A stretch of DNA of 64,000 nt from Margaritispora aquatica (lineage: Eukaryota > Ascomycota > Leotiomycetes > Helotiales > Discinellaceae), in assembly GCA_007644065.1 (NCBI GenBank), contig VJWN01000010.1, positions 248,001 to 312,000 on the forward strand, read 5' to 3'. Shown here piece after piece: positions 35,272 to 49,796 of this stretch (the first letter of the stretch is position 1; every line of letters starts with the position of its first letter). The notes below the pieces were generated by a model. That model was not told the DNA's origin and ran no database searches. It worked only from the letters and a program-made list of their open reading frames with translations. The translations under genes and the position numbers were made by a program.

Positions 35272-37437
35272 TCACAGCTCTTTTAAGATTGATGTCCTAC
35301 CTTTCAATGGCTGAAGATCAGCTGCTGTCACAATTCTACTGTTCGCTACGAATTCGCTTGCGAAACTCAAACTGAAATGACTTACCACTTCTGTTTCCAC
35401 CCACGCACATTGATGAAGAATAGCTAGACAACCAGGGTATAAAACAAGCTGCTCATCGTTGATGCTTCAAATTATTCAAAAAACTCACCTCACTCAGAAA
35501 GCTCATGTGAGAACTGCTCCCAATGCGGTGACTGCCACACGTATCAGCCAACCTGTATTCGACGGCCCTGGTCATATAGCTTGTTCTCAATGGGGTATTT
35601 ATTGCTATGAAGTATGTTAATTGTAGAGTCTTAAGCTTGTGGTTGAGTTCTGAACATAATTGACAACAGCTGTAGTTTAGTAGATGACAGCGATTTTATT
35701 CATATAAGCGAAGGCCACTGCTAGTATCGACAACATAACTCATAAGAATGACAACGAACATGAGACGCACCTGGCTCTTTTGAAGCTAGAGAAATATAAA
35801 GCAGAGCGAGATACAACGCATGATCTTATATTGAAGTAGGAGACGGAATGGCCAATTTTACACACAACAGTCTTTATCCTCCGTCCACCTGAGTCCAAGA
35901 ATACAGCCTGTATATCCATTATTGATGGTCAAATAAAGTATGGATCAAGCTTTATGTAGCCGTCAACTCTCACAAGCAGCGGAAATCAAGCAACCTCTCA
36001 TAATTTCACTGAAAGTGAAGCGAGATCAAAGCTCAAGCTTTCTCAGATATTCACACCTGCTTTCCAATTAGAAGATTTACAAGCTCAAGTCATAGCGAAT
36101 TGTACATGTATATAATCTTAATCATCCTCTAGCCTCTACAACTACTACACGATCGAGCACCAGACTTCAAAGTACTTAATGCAGCGAAATCCACCGCCGC
36201 CTTCTGGAAGCTAAGACTTCTTATGCTGAGCGAATCAATGAGACTTTGATTTATGAAGTGTTTTTATAAATGAAATTTATGTCACGGTTCGTGAACGGGA
36301 CGTAAGCAAGGGAAGTCGACAGCAATAGTTCAATTGAAGAATTTTTTCTATTAAACACGACAGCAATACCACCAGCAAAAACGAAGCACTCGACAGCAGC
36401 GAAACGCGCATCTCCTACCTCTCACTCTCCCAGTTTGCCCTCCCACCTCACTAAGCCTCCCTGCCAAACCATCAACACGCCTAGATCTGCACAACGCAGC
36501 GGCTCCGGCCCACATTCTTCTTAACAACCCCCCCCACCCCCAAAAAACCAGCTGCCTACCGCCAGCTCAGTACTAGCGTTCCGGGAAGCGAGCTGGATCT
36601 CACAGTGATTCGAGAACGAAGTGGGCAGGGTAGATTATATAGCTTTTGTGCCTCGACTCGCTTATCTTATTCGCAACCAAGCTTAAGTCCATACATAACC
36701 TACGCCTTTGAGCTGTAAGGTTTGCTGCTGTGTTAGACTCAGACATATGATTGAAAGATTAGGATGTAAGAACTGCATGAGATTCAACCAACTACTCAGC
36801 CTCAAACTCAGCGACGTGAAGGAAGTCGAGCTTCTGATTCTTGTCCGAACGCAGCGCGTTGTCTTCTCTCTACACTATTGGAACCAAGCACCCCGACCGA
36901 TAGTAGTCGTTTACTCTATATAAGAGGACGTTTGAAGCTAATCTCCCAAAAAAATTTCAACGAGGGGAAAAGAAACCTTTCTGATCTCGATTACGTGCGT
37001 AGTTAGCGGTCGTCGGAATAGAGAACGTTCTATTACCTAACACTATTGTGACGTCCTCTCTGCTGCGATTGCTTGGTCGCGAGCAAACCTATCTTTCACA
37101 GATCTTGGGTAGGTATTCTCTTTGCAACGTCGAGGTTGAGGAGATGGAGTGAACGAATGGAAGTGACAGCGAAAACAGTTAATGGAACGAACGCATGTAC
37201 GTAAAGTACTGTTGAACATAAAGCGAGTTGGCAACAACACTCAGCCATATCATCTACCTACTGCCAGCAATTCCCAAACGAAAACCTCACCTCTGCCACT
37301 AACTAAAGCAGCCTCTAGCATAGAGTAACGACAAACGACAAACGACAAGCTCTCATTCAAAACACACATAAATCTTCTGGTCTCACGACGAGGTAGAATG
37401 AACCAGAACCCCACCTCCTCGAAGACCGTCCCAACAA

Positions 37438-37463
37438 CACCACAACACAACACAACACAACAC
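37438..37463. repeat. (ACACA)n pentanucleotide repeat
   Basis: About five copies of the five-base unit CACAA in a row. Confidence 0.8.
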
Positions 37464-37941
37464 ATGACCACCATAAGATTGCTCCAAGAAGAAGATGTCT
37501 GTATGCCAGTTTGAAAAAAGAAACCCATCGAGCAGGCGCAGGCGCTAGTGTGGTATTTATACACATCCACATCTACCCTCCACTCTCCAGAACCCAACTC
37601 TCCAGAATAAACACGAGTTTCCATCTTTGAGTTTAGACTTGTATACCTACCTCATATAAAGTACCGACAAACTCTCACTCCATCCCACTCCACTCCATTC
37701 CACTGCACTGCACTTCACTCTACTCTAACAATTTTTTTTATTTTTTTTTAAATTTTTTTTTATTTTTTACAAAGAACCTCAAAGTCAAGAAAACAACCGT
37801 TCATAATAGCCCTTTCACCGCCCTATCATGGATCACAGGGAAGGGACGAAAGTAGAATTTCTTTCACGCACATCCAGCCATAGTGGTGTGTTCTGCGGAG
37901 CTTGGAAGGGAGGTTTTCAGGTATGAGAGAGATGGAACAAC

Positions 37942-37965
37942 AGATAGATAGATAGATAGATAGAT
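37942..37965. repeat. (AGAT)n microsatellite
   Basis: Six uninterrupted copies of AGAT. Confidence 0.85.
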
Positions 37966-37985
37966 TGAGGTTTAGTGTGGTTTGA

Positions 37986-38012
<27 letters not shown>
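37986..38012. repeat. (CT)n microsatellite
   Basis: About thirteen uninterrupted CT dinucleotides, followed by CTATCTCTATATA. Confidence 0.85.
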
Positions 38013-38018
<6 letters not shown>

Positions 38019-38772
38019 ATATAAGGTAGTAAGTATCAAATTCACATAAGCTGCCCTGCTACCAACTCCTACTCCTATTCCTAACTAGGTACCTACCATT
38101 AAGCCAGATGACGGCAGGAAAAACAACACCATTCATTGACAGCGAGAAATCGACGTAATCCTACCATCACCGAAAACTACACCCCACTCACACACTCACT
38201 TACACACCCACTCACTCACTCACCACCATCAGCCACTCACCATCAACCACTCCACTTCTCTCACCTAGCCTTCGCCTTTCCCTCCTATTTTCTCTCTCAA
38301 CATCCGCAGCTTTCACACCATCTTCTCTCTTCGAACGCACGCAGATAGGTACGGAACTTGAGACACCTTAACTAACCTCAGCAAACACAGCTCGTTCCCA
38401 TGAAGCATAGTACACACGCACAACTTCAGCATCATAACCTCTCATCAATGTGTGAAATCGTGCAGACAGACAAATAGCAAGTCACCAAAACATCAAATCA
38501 AAAGACAATCATATCGAGACAAAAAAAAGTAGTACTGTATCATCTGTTACAAGCTAAGGAGATGCGTAGTAATCCGAGGAGAAGTGGTTGCTTCTGACGA
38601 CCGATCCATGTCTTTTTGTTCTGTACACAGGACACGCAGCCCAATTGCACCAAATGGACTGACATGCCGCTCGCTCTCGCTCCCTTTTCCCATTCCCTCA
38701 AAAATGTACACACCTCCATAGGTTCCACCCTTCCATATCCCCCAAATCAAACTCCACTTATTATCTCCCCTT

Positions 38773-42632
<3,860 letters not shown>

Positions 42633-43428
42633 CTTGAAGGATGATGAAGAGCGGTGGTTATGGGAGAGGAGATGGAGTGGATGGATTGAATGTAAATGGA
42701 GGTTCGTCGAGCTCTGGAGTAAAGAGAACGAATGGAAGGGAAAGAAGCGCGCCACGTGACTTGACCAACCGAAATGACCCGACCGACCCACCCAAACAAC
42801 TTTTCAAAGGGGGTCAAATTATACATTTTTATATTCAGATGAATCGCATCAAGGTGTAATAATGAAACCTCGATACAGAAAAAAAAAACTATCAGCTCAT
42901 CTTCAAATTCTAGGACTTCAGAATTATATAAAGCTTGAGACTTCAATTTTAGCCGCCGGCCCAAAGAACAACCAACAGTGAACAGATATCCAACATCCAA
43001 AATTCACTCTTCCTCATAAAGCCTCACACAATCTTATGAAATTCCGCTTCATTATTATTTTTCTACTGACACCAGTCCCTTAATGCCACGGTTTCACCAG
43101 ATCTTTCATATCTATTTTGTACCTAACATTGCACATAACTTTGTTCAAGGAGCACCGCTATAATCCTCGCTCGATTGCTGATGTCTACAGTAATATCATG
43201 ATACTTAGATGTGGTCCAGTGCATCAATAGGCACGCTTCGAAATTTCACCTTGGAAGTGGTGAGACTTCAGTCAAATCTTGCGTCCTTTTAAAGGTACAT
43301 CAGTAGGATATTAGGAACACCAAAACATCATCACAAAATTTATATTAGCTACAGCTATGACGCTATCTCATCTACAGTCCAACCGAATTCCATCTCATCT
43401 GCCCTTCCCATCATCCATTTTATGCACA
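42633..43428. other. Intergenic region: ATP2 promoter and branching-enzyme 3' flank
   Basis: Both neighbours are on the minus strand. The 150 bases next to the ATP2 start are purine-rich on the plus strand (CT-rich leader in the sense of ATP2). No other gene seen. Confidence 0.5.
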
Positions 43429-45875
43429 TCACAACGTCGACTCCAAGGCAAGAACCTATAACCATTAGCATCGCTTCCTAAAATCTCGCGCAAGAAGTAA
43501 ACATACCAATGCAGTCCTCGTAGGAATGTATACTTGAGTGAAGTTCTTCCTGTCATTCCATGCCAACGGCGTGGTGAAGAACCTCGTTCCAGAATCAATT
43601 CTCTCAAATCCGCCGTATGCTTTGCTGTCGCTGTTGAGCACGACACGGTATGTGCCTTGTTGCTCGATGCCAATTCGATAGTCTGCAAAGCTCTTCGTTG
43701 GATGGAAGTTGAAGACCCAGACTAAGCCGGCTCGCTCAAAGACAATGACCTTGTCTGACTCGTTCTTCAAGCTGATATATGCCTGAGGTGCGTGCAGCCA
43801 GCCATACTTCTGCTCGGCGGCGTTCATGCCAGCATCGAATTCATTCAAGAATTGATACCTCAGCAGCTTGTCCTCGGTCAAATTAAATTGACGACGAGCG
43901 TACCAGAAGCTGTTGTCGTTACCCACACGTGGGAAATCAAGCCATTCTGGATGACCAAACTCGTTACCCTCAAAGTTCAGATATCCTTCACCGCCGAGTG
44001 CGTGAGTAAGTAGCCTGATCATCTTGTGCAGGGCCATTCCACGCTCGATCACGGGCGTGAACGCGGTGAGAGTTGACATGTTCGTGTACATTTCGGCATC
44101 ACACAGATGCATCATGATGGATTTGTCCCCCACAAGTCTGAAAAGTCAGCACACTTCAGGTACAAGAGAGATAGCACTTACGCTTGATCGTGACTTTCGC
44201 AGTATGCAATGGTCTTCTCGCCATGACGACGGTTCGTCAGCGTAAAGCAAATGGAAGCCATATCCCAAGCATCATCTTTCGTCTCCTTGAGAATCTTGAT
44301 CCACATATCTGGAATGGCCATGGCCAACCTGTAGTCGAACCCAATACCACCAAGTGATAAAGACAGACACAGAGCAGGCATGCCGGACACATCTTCCGCA
44401 ATGGAAATCATCTCCGGATACAACTCATGAAGCATCTCGTTCGCAACCATCAGGTATGCAACCGCCTCATCGTCAACACCAGGACCAAAGTACTCATGGT
44501 AGCCACCTGAGAATCCCCTGCATTTTCATCAGCAGGTGGTTGGTCGCAATTCTGGGAAAACTTACGTTCCAATGCCATGGTGGGTATATAGCATGCTCGT
44601 AACACCGTCAAATCGGAAACCATCAAACTGGTACTCATCCATCCAAAATCTCAAATTACTCAACAAGAATCTCATAACTTCGTGACTTCCATAATTGAAC
44701 AGCCTGCTGTCCCAAAGCTCATGCTTTCCCTTGGGACCACCGTGGAAATAGCAACTGTCTGTACCATCGAACTCATTCAAACCATCAAGCACATTTTTCG
44801 AGGCATGACTGTGTACCACATCGAGAAGGACAACCAACCCCATGCCGTGTGCAGTATCAATGAGCTCCTTCAGCTCTTCTGGAGAACCGTATCTGCTACT
44901 TGGCGCAAAGAAGCTGTTGATCTGATACCCGAAACTAGCATAGTATGCATGTTCCATGATTGCCATCAATTGAATGACATTGTATCCCAAATGCTTTATC
45001 CTTGGTAGCATGTTCACGGTGAACTCCTTGTATGTAGATACTCTCAGCTCTGGCGAAGAAATTCCGATATGTGCCTCGTACACACGCACGCTTTCCGGCT
45101 TCTTGGGTCTGGCGTGCTTGAAGACATATCTTTCGGCTTGAGGAGGATTCCAGAATCGCGCATCGTAGACTGGGGAGATCTCGAGGTCCTGTGTTACGTA
45201 TGTGATCCAAGCAGGTATGCGTTCGATTCGTTCACCAGAGGGAGTAATCATGGAAATCTGCCATGTTAGTATTTACACTCTCTGCGGGGCTCATGATACA
45301 TACTTTAATCTTGGCATTGTGTTCAATGGCTGGCTGACCGTTCTTTGCGGGGATGACAACCTCGAATACTCCATACGGATCCTTCTTCATAGGATGTGAT
45401 TCTCTGCTCCAATCATCTGATTCATTAGCCTTCACCCAGTGCTGGAACTCTACTAGGAGGGGTAGATGGAAATACTGAAATCACCAATAAGGAATGCACT
45501 CGTGCAATTCGGTGCCCATTCCCTATAGGTAATGTTGTTGTCCTTGTCCACATTGAATCCAAACTTCTCCTTGCCCTACCAATGGTTAGGTTTTGCTGCT
45601 GAGATTCCTGAGGTACACTCACCCTGCTGAACTTTTCTAGTCCGCCTTCAGTTTCATCAATCTTCTTGATCCATTCTTGCGCCTTGCTGTATCTCGATTT
45701 GAGGGACTCCTTGAATGGGCCGAGCCATGGATCAAGCGTGACTACACCTGCTATGAGTTAGCCACCGATCTGCGGATAGAGGCATATTGAGCTGACCTGT
45801 GCCATCATTTGGGATGCCGTTTGCAGCTCCATGATCCATCAAGGAATTGCTCGACTGCGAGTTTATGCTGCCCAT
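43429..45875 (-). CDS. GBE1: 1,4-alpha-glucan (glycogen) branching enzyme, GH13 (8 exons)
   Basis: Makes alpha-1,6 branch points in glycogen in the cytosol. Exons (minus): 45875-45797, 45747-45623, 45575-45476, 45416-45304, 45257-44566, 44517-44182, 44137-43507, 43455-43429; phases agree throughout, giving 700 residues as expected for eukaryotic enzymes. The N-terminal helical segment [20 protein letters not shown] precedes the CBM48 domain ([19 protein letters not shown]). The GH13 barrel shows [23 protein letters not shown] with the nucleophile Asp, the acid Glu in AEDVSGMP, and the transition-state residues in CESHDQA. A C-terminal beta domain ([21 protein letters not shown]) follows. Exon 8 encodes only VLALESTL plus stop. 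Known yeast homologue: Glc3. Confidence 0.96.
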
Positions 45876-46499
45876 GCTGGAAGTGCTGCTGTGCTAGAAG
45901 TATAAGGTATGTATAGGAGGGGAGTCTCTGTGTCGCTCCGCAGATGAGATGCAGTCGGAAGCTTTTATGACAAGAGGTTCGTAGACGATTAGAAGGAAGC
46001 ACACTCAATAAGGTACTCTTGGATTGGAATGCAACTAGTTGACTAGTTGGAACTTTCCTTGGGGGGAACTTGGGGAACTTGGGAACTTGGGGAGCTCTTT
46101 GTACAAAAAGATATGTTTGATTGTGAAACGGACTCTCTATAATTCTCGGTGACACTCCTTACCTGCTGTACCTAGCCAAAGATCTTTTACCTAGTACGGT
46201 ATACGGTACAGTAGCTCTAATCTGCCCTTCAATACCCGCAGGTCGCAGGACAGCGAAATATATTGCGGGGTTCCTGCCCGATCTGCAGATTGGGAGGGTG
46301 GTTGAGCTTGCTTGTGGTGGGCTGTGACATGGGTGAGATATGGGCTGGGACAAGGGCGGGAAGGCACGAAGGCAAGCTTGGGATGGGAGGCGTGTGAGAT
46401 CAGGTTAAAGATCAGGTTAAAGACAGGTCAAGGCAGGTGGGCTGTTGTTGGCCCTGTTTACCGTCAATTTGACCGTGTGTGTTTTGGCCGCCCTGTTGA

Positions 46500-46535
46500 G
46501 TTCAGCATGTTCAGCATGTTCAGCATGTTCAGCTT
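46500..46535. repeat. Tandem repeat, unit GTTCAGCAT (about 4 copies)
   Basis: Three perfect copies of a 9-bp unit and a partial fourth copy. Confidence 0.8.
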
Positions 46536-46582
46536 CCGGGTATGACGTGCCCCTGCAGTTACCATGAACCAAGGATGATACG

Positions 46583-46658
46583 AGTAGTACAGTAGTACAG
46601 TAGTACAGTAGTACAGTAGTACAGTAGTACAGTAGTAGTACAGTAGTAGTACAGTAGA
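46583..46658. repeat. Tandem repeat, unit AGTAGTAC (about 9 copies)
   Basis: Six perfect copies of an 8-bp unit, then two copies lengthened by an extra AGT to 11 bp, ending AGTAG. Confidence 0.85.
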
Positions 46659-46900
46659 GTAGGTAAGGTAAGTAGGCATGGAATAGGGATGGGATGGAAT
46701 GGAAAGCTGAAGGCTGAGGGGGGTGGTTGCACTCACTGGCATTCAATTGCCATTCACTGGGCACTCACTGAATGAACCTACCTGATGGGCCAGTTATCGC
46801 AAATTTTTCACGGGTCACAGCATATTTCACCCATGTTTGGTGTTCCAATGGTTCCAGTGGTTCCAAGCCGCATTTCTCAACGGTTCAAGGTTCAAACTTT

Positions 46901-46965
46901 CCCATTCCTCTCATTCCTCTCATTCCTCTCATTCCTCCCATTCCTCCCATTCTCTCCCATTCTTC
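46901..46965. repeat. Pyrimidine tandem repeat, unit ATTCCTCTC/ATTCCTCCC
   Basis: About six near-identical 9-10-bp units in a pyrimidine-rich stretch. Confidence 0.75.
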
Positions 46966-47758
46966 CTCTTTTCCTCACTTTCTCTATCTTCTCGCTATCC
47001 CTCGGAATCTCTCCTCTCCTTCACCTCCAATCGGCCTTTAGAACCCCTTATCGTGATTTACCCTTGGGTACAGTACAGTACCTGGACCTGCCTTATCTTA
47101 TGTAAGCCATCCATCTTCCTGTTTTCCTCTTTCCAATATCCCTCATAAATACCGACCTTAGGTACCTACCTACCTACCTAGGTAAGTATAAAGCATAAGG
47201 TACCTTAAGGGCATAACGTCGACCCACGTGATCTTCAATTCTTCTCATCCCGTCCCTTTGGATCTTTCCGATACTTAATGGGTTAAGGTATGTATACCTT
47301 AGATCAACTATTGAGTTTACTCTAATCCAGGATCATAGGGTAGCTATGATCTGTGATATCTCGTCCAAGCGGTCAATCAAAGTTCATCCAAACCCCCAAT
47401 GTGTTCTCTGTTCTCTCTTCTCTCTTCTCTCTTCTCCGCATCTCTTAGCTTCAAGTAACTCCTTCTCTCGCTTAAACCAGTCATCCTTTCAAAGTCACTT
47501 CCATTAGCTGCTTATGTAGGTCAGGTTCAGATCACCCCGCAACCCAGACCAAGACCCAAGACCCAGATCAGAACAACCGGGCACCAGCCATCTTCTCAAG
47601 GTTCCATTCACGTGCTCGCTATCATCTGTTACTCACAACTCACCACTCACCTTCATACTCATACACTCATATCCTCATACACTCATACTATGTCATAAAC
47701 AGCTTACCTTACCTTATACCTCATGAAGCAGTTATGAGCCTTTCCTCTCGCTCCCAAC

Positions 47759-49796
47759 ATGCCGGCCATCAACCGGAGCATTCCTCGTAACCGTATTTAT
47801 ATATCCCTCACCCAACACCACCACCACCACACCCACACCCTCACACCCCTCCTCACCTCATCAAAACCCACTCGCCACCGCCATCTCACCACCACCACCA
47901 CTCGCCGAGGTCGTGAATCCTCATACCGCCGACCCGACTTCCAATCTCAAAATGCTGGCTACTCAAATTCTTATGAGATAGGAGGCCCGACTCAAGGCCC
48001 ATTGGCGCAAGCAAGTGCCCATGGCGCCACCCGACTTACTCCGAGTGCGTTGAAGGAGCATCTGGATAAATATGTCGTGGGTCAGGATAGAGCCAAGAAG
48101 ATCACGAGTGTGGCTATTTTCAACCATTATCAACGCATACGAGAGTTGAGGAGGCAAGAGGCGGAGGAGGAAGAGAGGAGAGAACAAAGATCGAGGTGGG
48201 AATTGAGGGAACGTGAGAGGAATGCCCATCCGGTGGAGAGTACGTTCACTGTCTCGTCTGTTTTATACAATACTAATAATCTTCTTAGATGAGTTCCCAG
48301 GTCATGTCGAGACAGTGGATCTCAACTCACATCTCCGATCGCCTCAAGACAATGAGCCAGACCTTGGCACCAAACCTCTGGACGACAACATCCCTCACAC
48401 CATCATCGAGAAATCCAACCTTCTTCTCCTTGGTCCCTCAGGCGTAGGCAAAACCTACATCCTCTCAACCCTCGCCCGCGTCCTTGAAGTCCCCTTCGCA
48501 ACGATCGACTGTTCCTCCCTCACCCAAGCAGGCTACATAGGCACAGATATCGAATCGTCCATCGAGCGACTTCTCCTCGCCTCGTCGCACTCCATCTCAA
48601 AATGCGAAACAGGAATCATCTTCTTCGACGAGGTCGACAAGCTCGCTAAACCAGCCATCATGACCCATGGCCGTGACGTCTCGGGTGAAGGAGTGCAGCA
48701 AGGTCTACTGAAGATGATAGAAGGCACCACAGTGACCGTGAACGCAAAACAAGACCGCAGCTCCAAGTCAGAGAGGGGCAATGATCGTCTCGAGCGAGGA
48801 GGAAGAGATTCCCAGCAGGGTAAAAGTGAACAATACACTATTGACACCTCTAATATCCTGTTTGTCTTCGCCGGTGCCTTCGTAGGCTTAGAGCGCATCA
48901 TCAACTCGCGTCTCTCGACAGGCTCATCGCTTGGTTTTGGAGCACAGCTCAAATCTCCTTCTACATCACCCTCATCCAAAAAGAAGAAGAAACAAGACCA
49001 CCCACTCGACCACGTCACAGCCTCAGACCTGCAATCCTACGGCCTCATTCCCGAACTCCTTGGTCGGATCCCAATCCTCTGCTCCCTCACACCCCTGAAC
49101 CTCGAACAACTCGTCTCGATCCTCACCTCGCCTCGCAACTCACTAGTAGCACAATTCACAGCTCTCTTCCGTACCTATGGGATACAGCTTAAATTCACAA
49201 CAGCCGCTTTACATGCCATTGCTGAGAGGGCTTTACCTCCTGCTGAAGGAGAGAAGAAGGGTAAAGCAGGGTCGGGGCAGAGTGGAGGCATTGGTGCGAG
49301 AGGGTTGAGGAGTATTCTCGAGAAAGTGTTGGGTGAGATTATGTACTGGGGACCCGGGAGTGCGATTCGGTATTGTCTTGTTGACGAGGCGTTTGTAAGG
49401 TCTTGTTTTCCTGGTGCTGAGCAAGGTGCTGAGCAAGCTGCTTCGTCCTCATCATCTTCATCTTTATCACCCCCACCATCCTCATCATCGTCCTCATTTC
49501 CCACTCACCCATCAAATCCACACATATCATCCTCGTCCTCGTCTTCATCTTCACCACCACATTCAGCACCAAACTCGACCCACCTTGAAGAAGACGAAGA
49601 CGAAGATACCGAAACCAACAACCCCCGCATGCCCCGCTGCTGGAGCAGAGGCCAAGCCCGGATCTTCGAAGACGAGTACGAGAAGGAGGAGGAAAGCTGG
49701 AGGAGCAAGCATGATGACGGTAGAGAGAGGAGGAGAGATACTCAGGAGCCGACGAGTTTCGAGAGATTGAGACGCGTGGGAAGTAGTGGGATGTGA
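47759..49796 (+). CDS. Mitochondrial ClpX-type AAA+ unfoldase (2 exons)
   Basis: ATP-dependent unfoldase of the mitochondrial matrix (Mcx1/ClpX family). Exons 47759-48239 and 48289-49796 join in phase (662 residues; GTACGT donor, CTTAG acceptor after a clear TACTAAT branch site). The first ~85 residues are rich in Arg/His/Ser/Thr without acids, as in a presequence. Then [22 protein letters not shown], Walker [25 protein letters not shown], Walker [10 protein letters not shown], and [17 protein letters not shown]. Sensor/arginine-finger region: [15 protein letters not shown], later [18 protein letters not shown]. The bacterial N-terminal zinc-binding domain is absent. After the AAA+ core there is a Ser-rich tract followed by an acidic and basic tail of about 120 residues. 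Yeast Mcx1 acts without ClpP in haem biosynthesis; whether this species has ClpP is not visible here. Confidence 0.95.

Larger units (their letters stand above)
32725..38772. other. 6-kb region without a supportable gene
   Basis: Between the F-box stop and the ATP synthase beta stop. Several frames of 60-120 codons occur (e.g. 33457-33819, plus; 37250-37624, minus), but none has a family motif, plausible exon partners or a convincing leader. 33900-36400 is AT-rich with no complete transposon recognised; a fragment near 35763-35850 (EHETHLALLKLEKYKAERD) is an isolated short open piece. From 37400 to 38350 it is packed with simple repeats, listed separately. Confidence 0.5.
45876..47758. other. 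Divergent intergenic region rich in simple repeats
   Basis: Between the start codons of the branching enzyme (minus) and ClpX (plus). It holds three tandem-repeat tracts listed separately and several GGTACCTACC strings (47160-47185). Frames through the repeats (e.g. 46785-47105) are low-complexity artefacts. The last ~300 bases are CA/CT-rich and look like the ClpX leader. Confidence 0.5.

Noticed and set aside
37250..37624. 124-codon minus-strand frame
   Set aside because: Runs through the pentanucleotide repeat; composition (VVLCCGVV) reflects the repeat rather than protein selection.
46417..47148. Several overlapping frames of 90-115 codons on both strands
   Set aside because: They read through tandem repeats in more than one phase, which gives long open frames without coding function.
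47159..47200. GGTACCTACC repeats considered as telomere-like or regulatory array
   Set aside because: Too short and unlike TTAGGG; similar TAGGTACC strings occur in many spacers of the window.
48533..49018. 161-codon minus-strand frame inside ClpX
   Set aside because: Antisense shadow of the AAA+ coding sequence.
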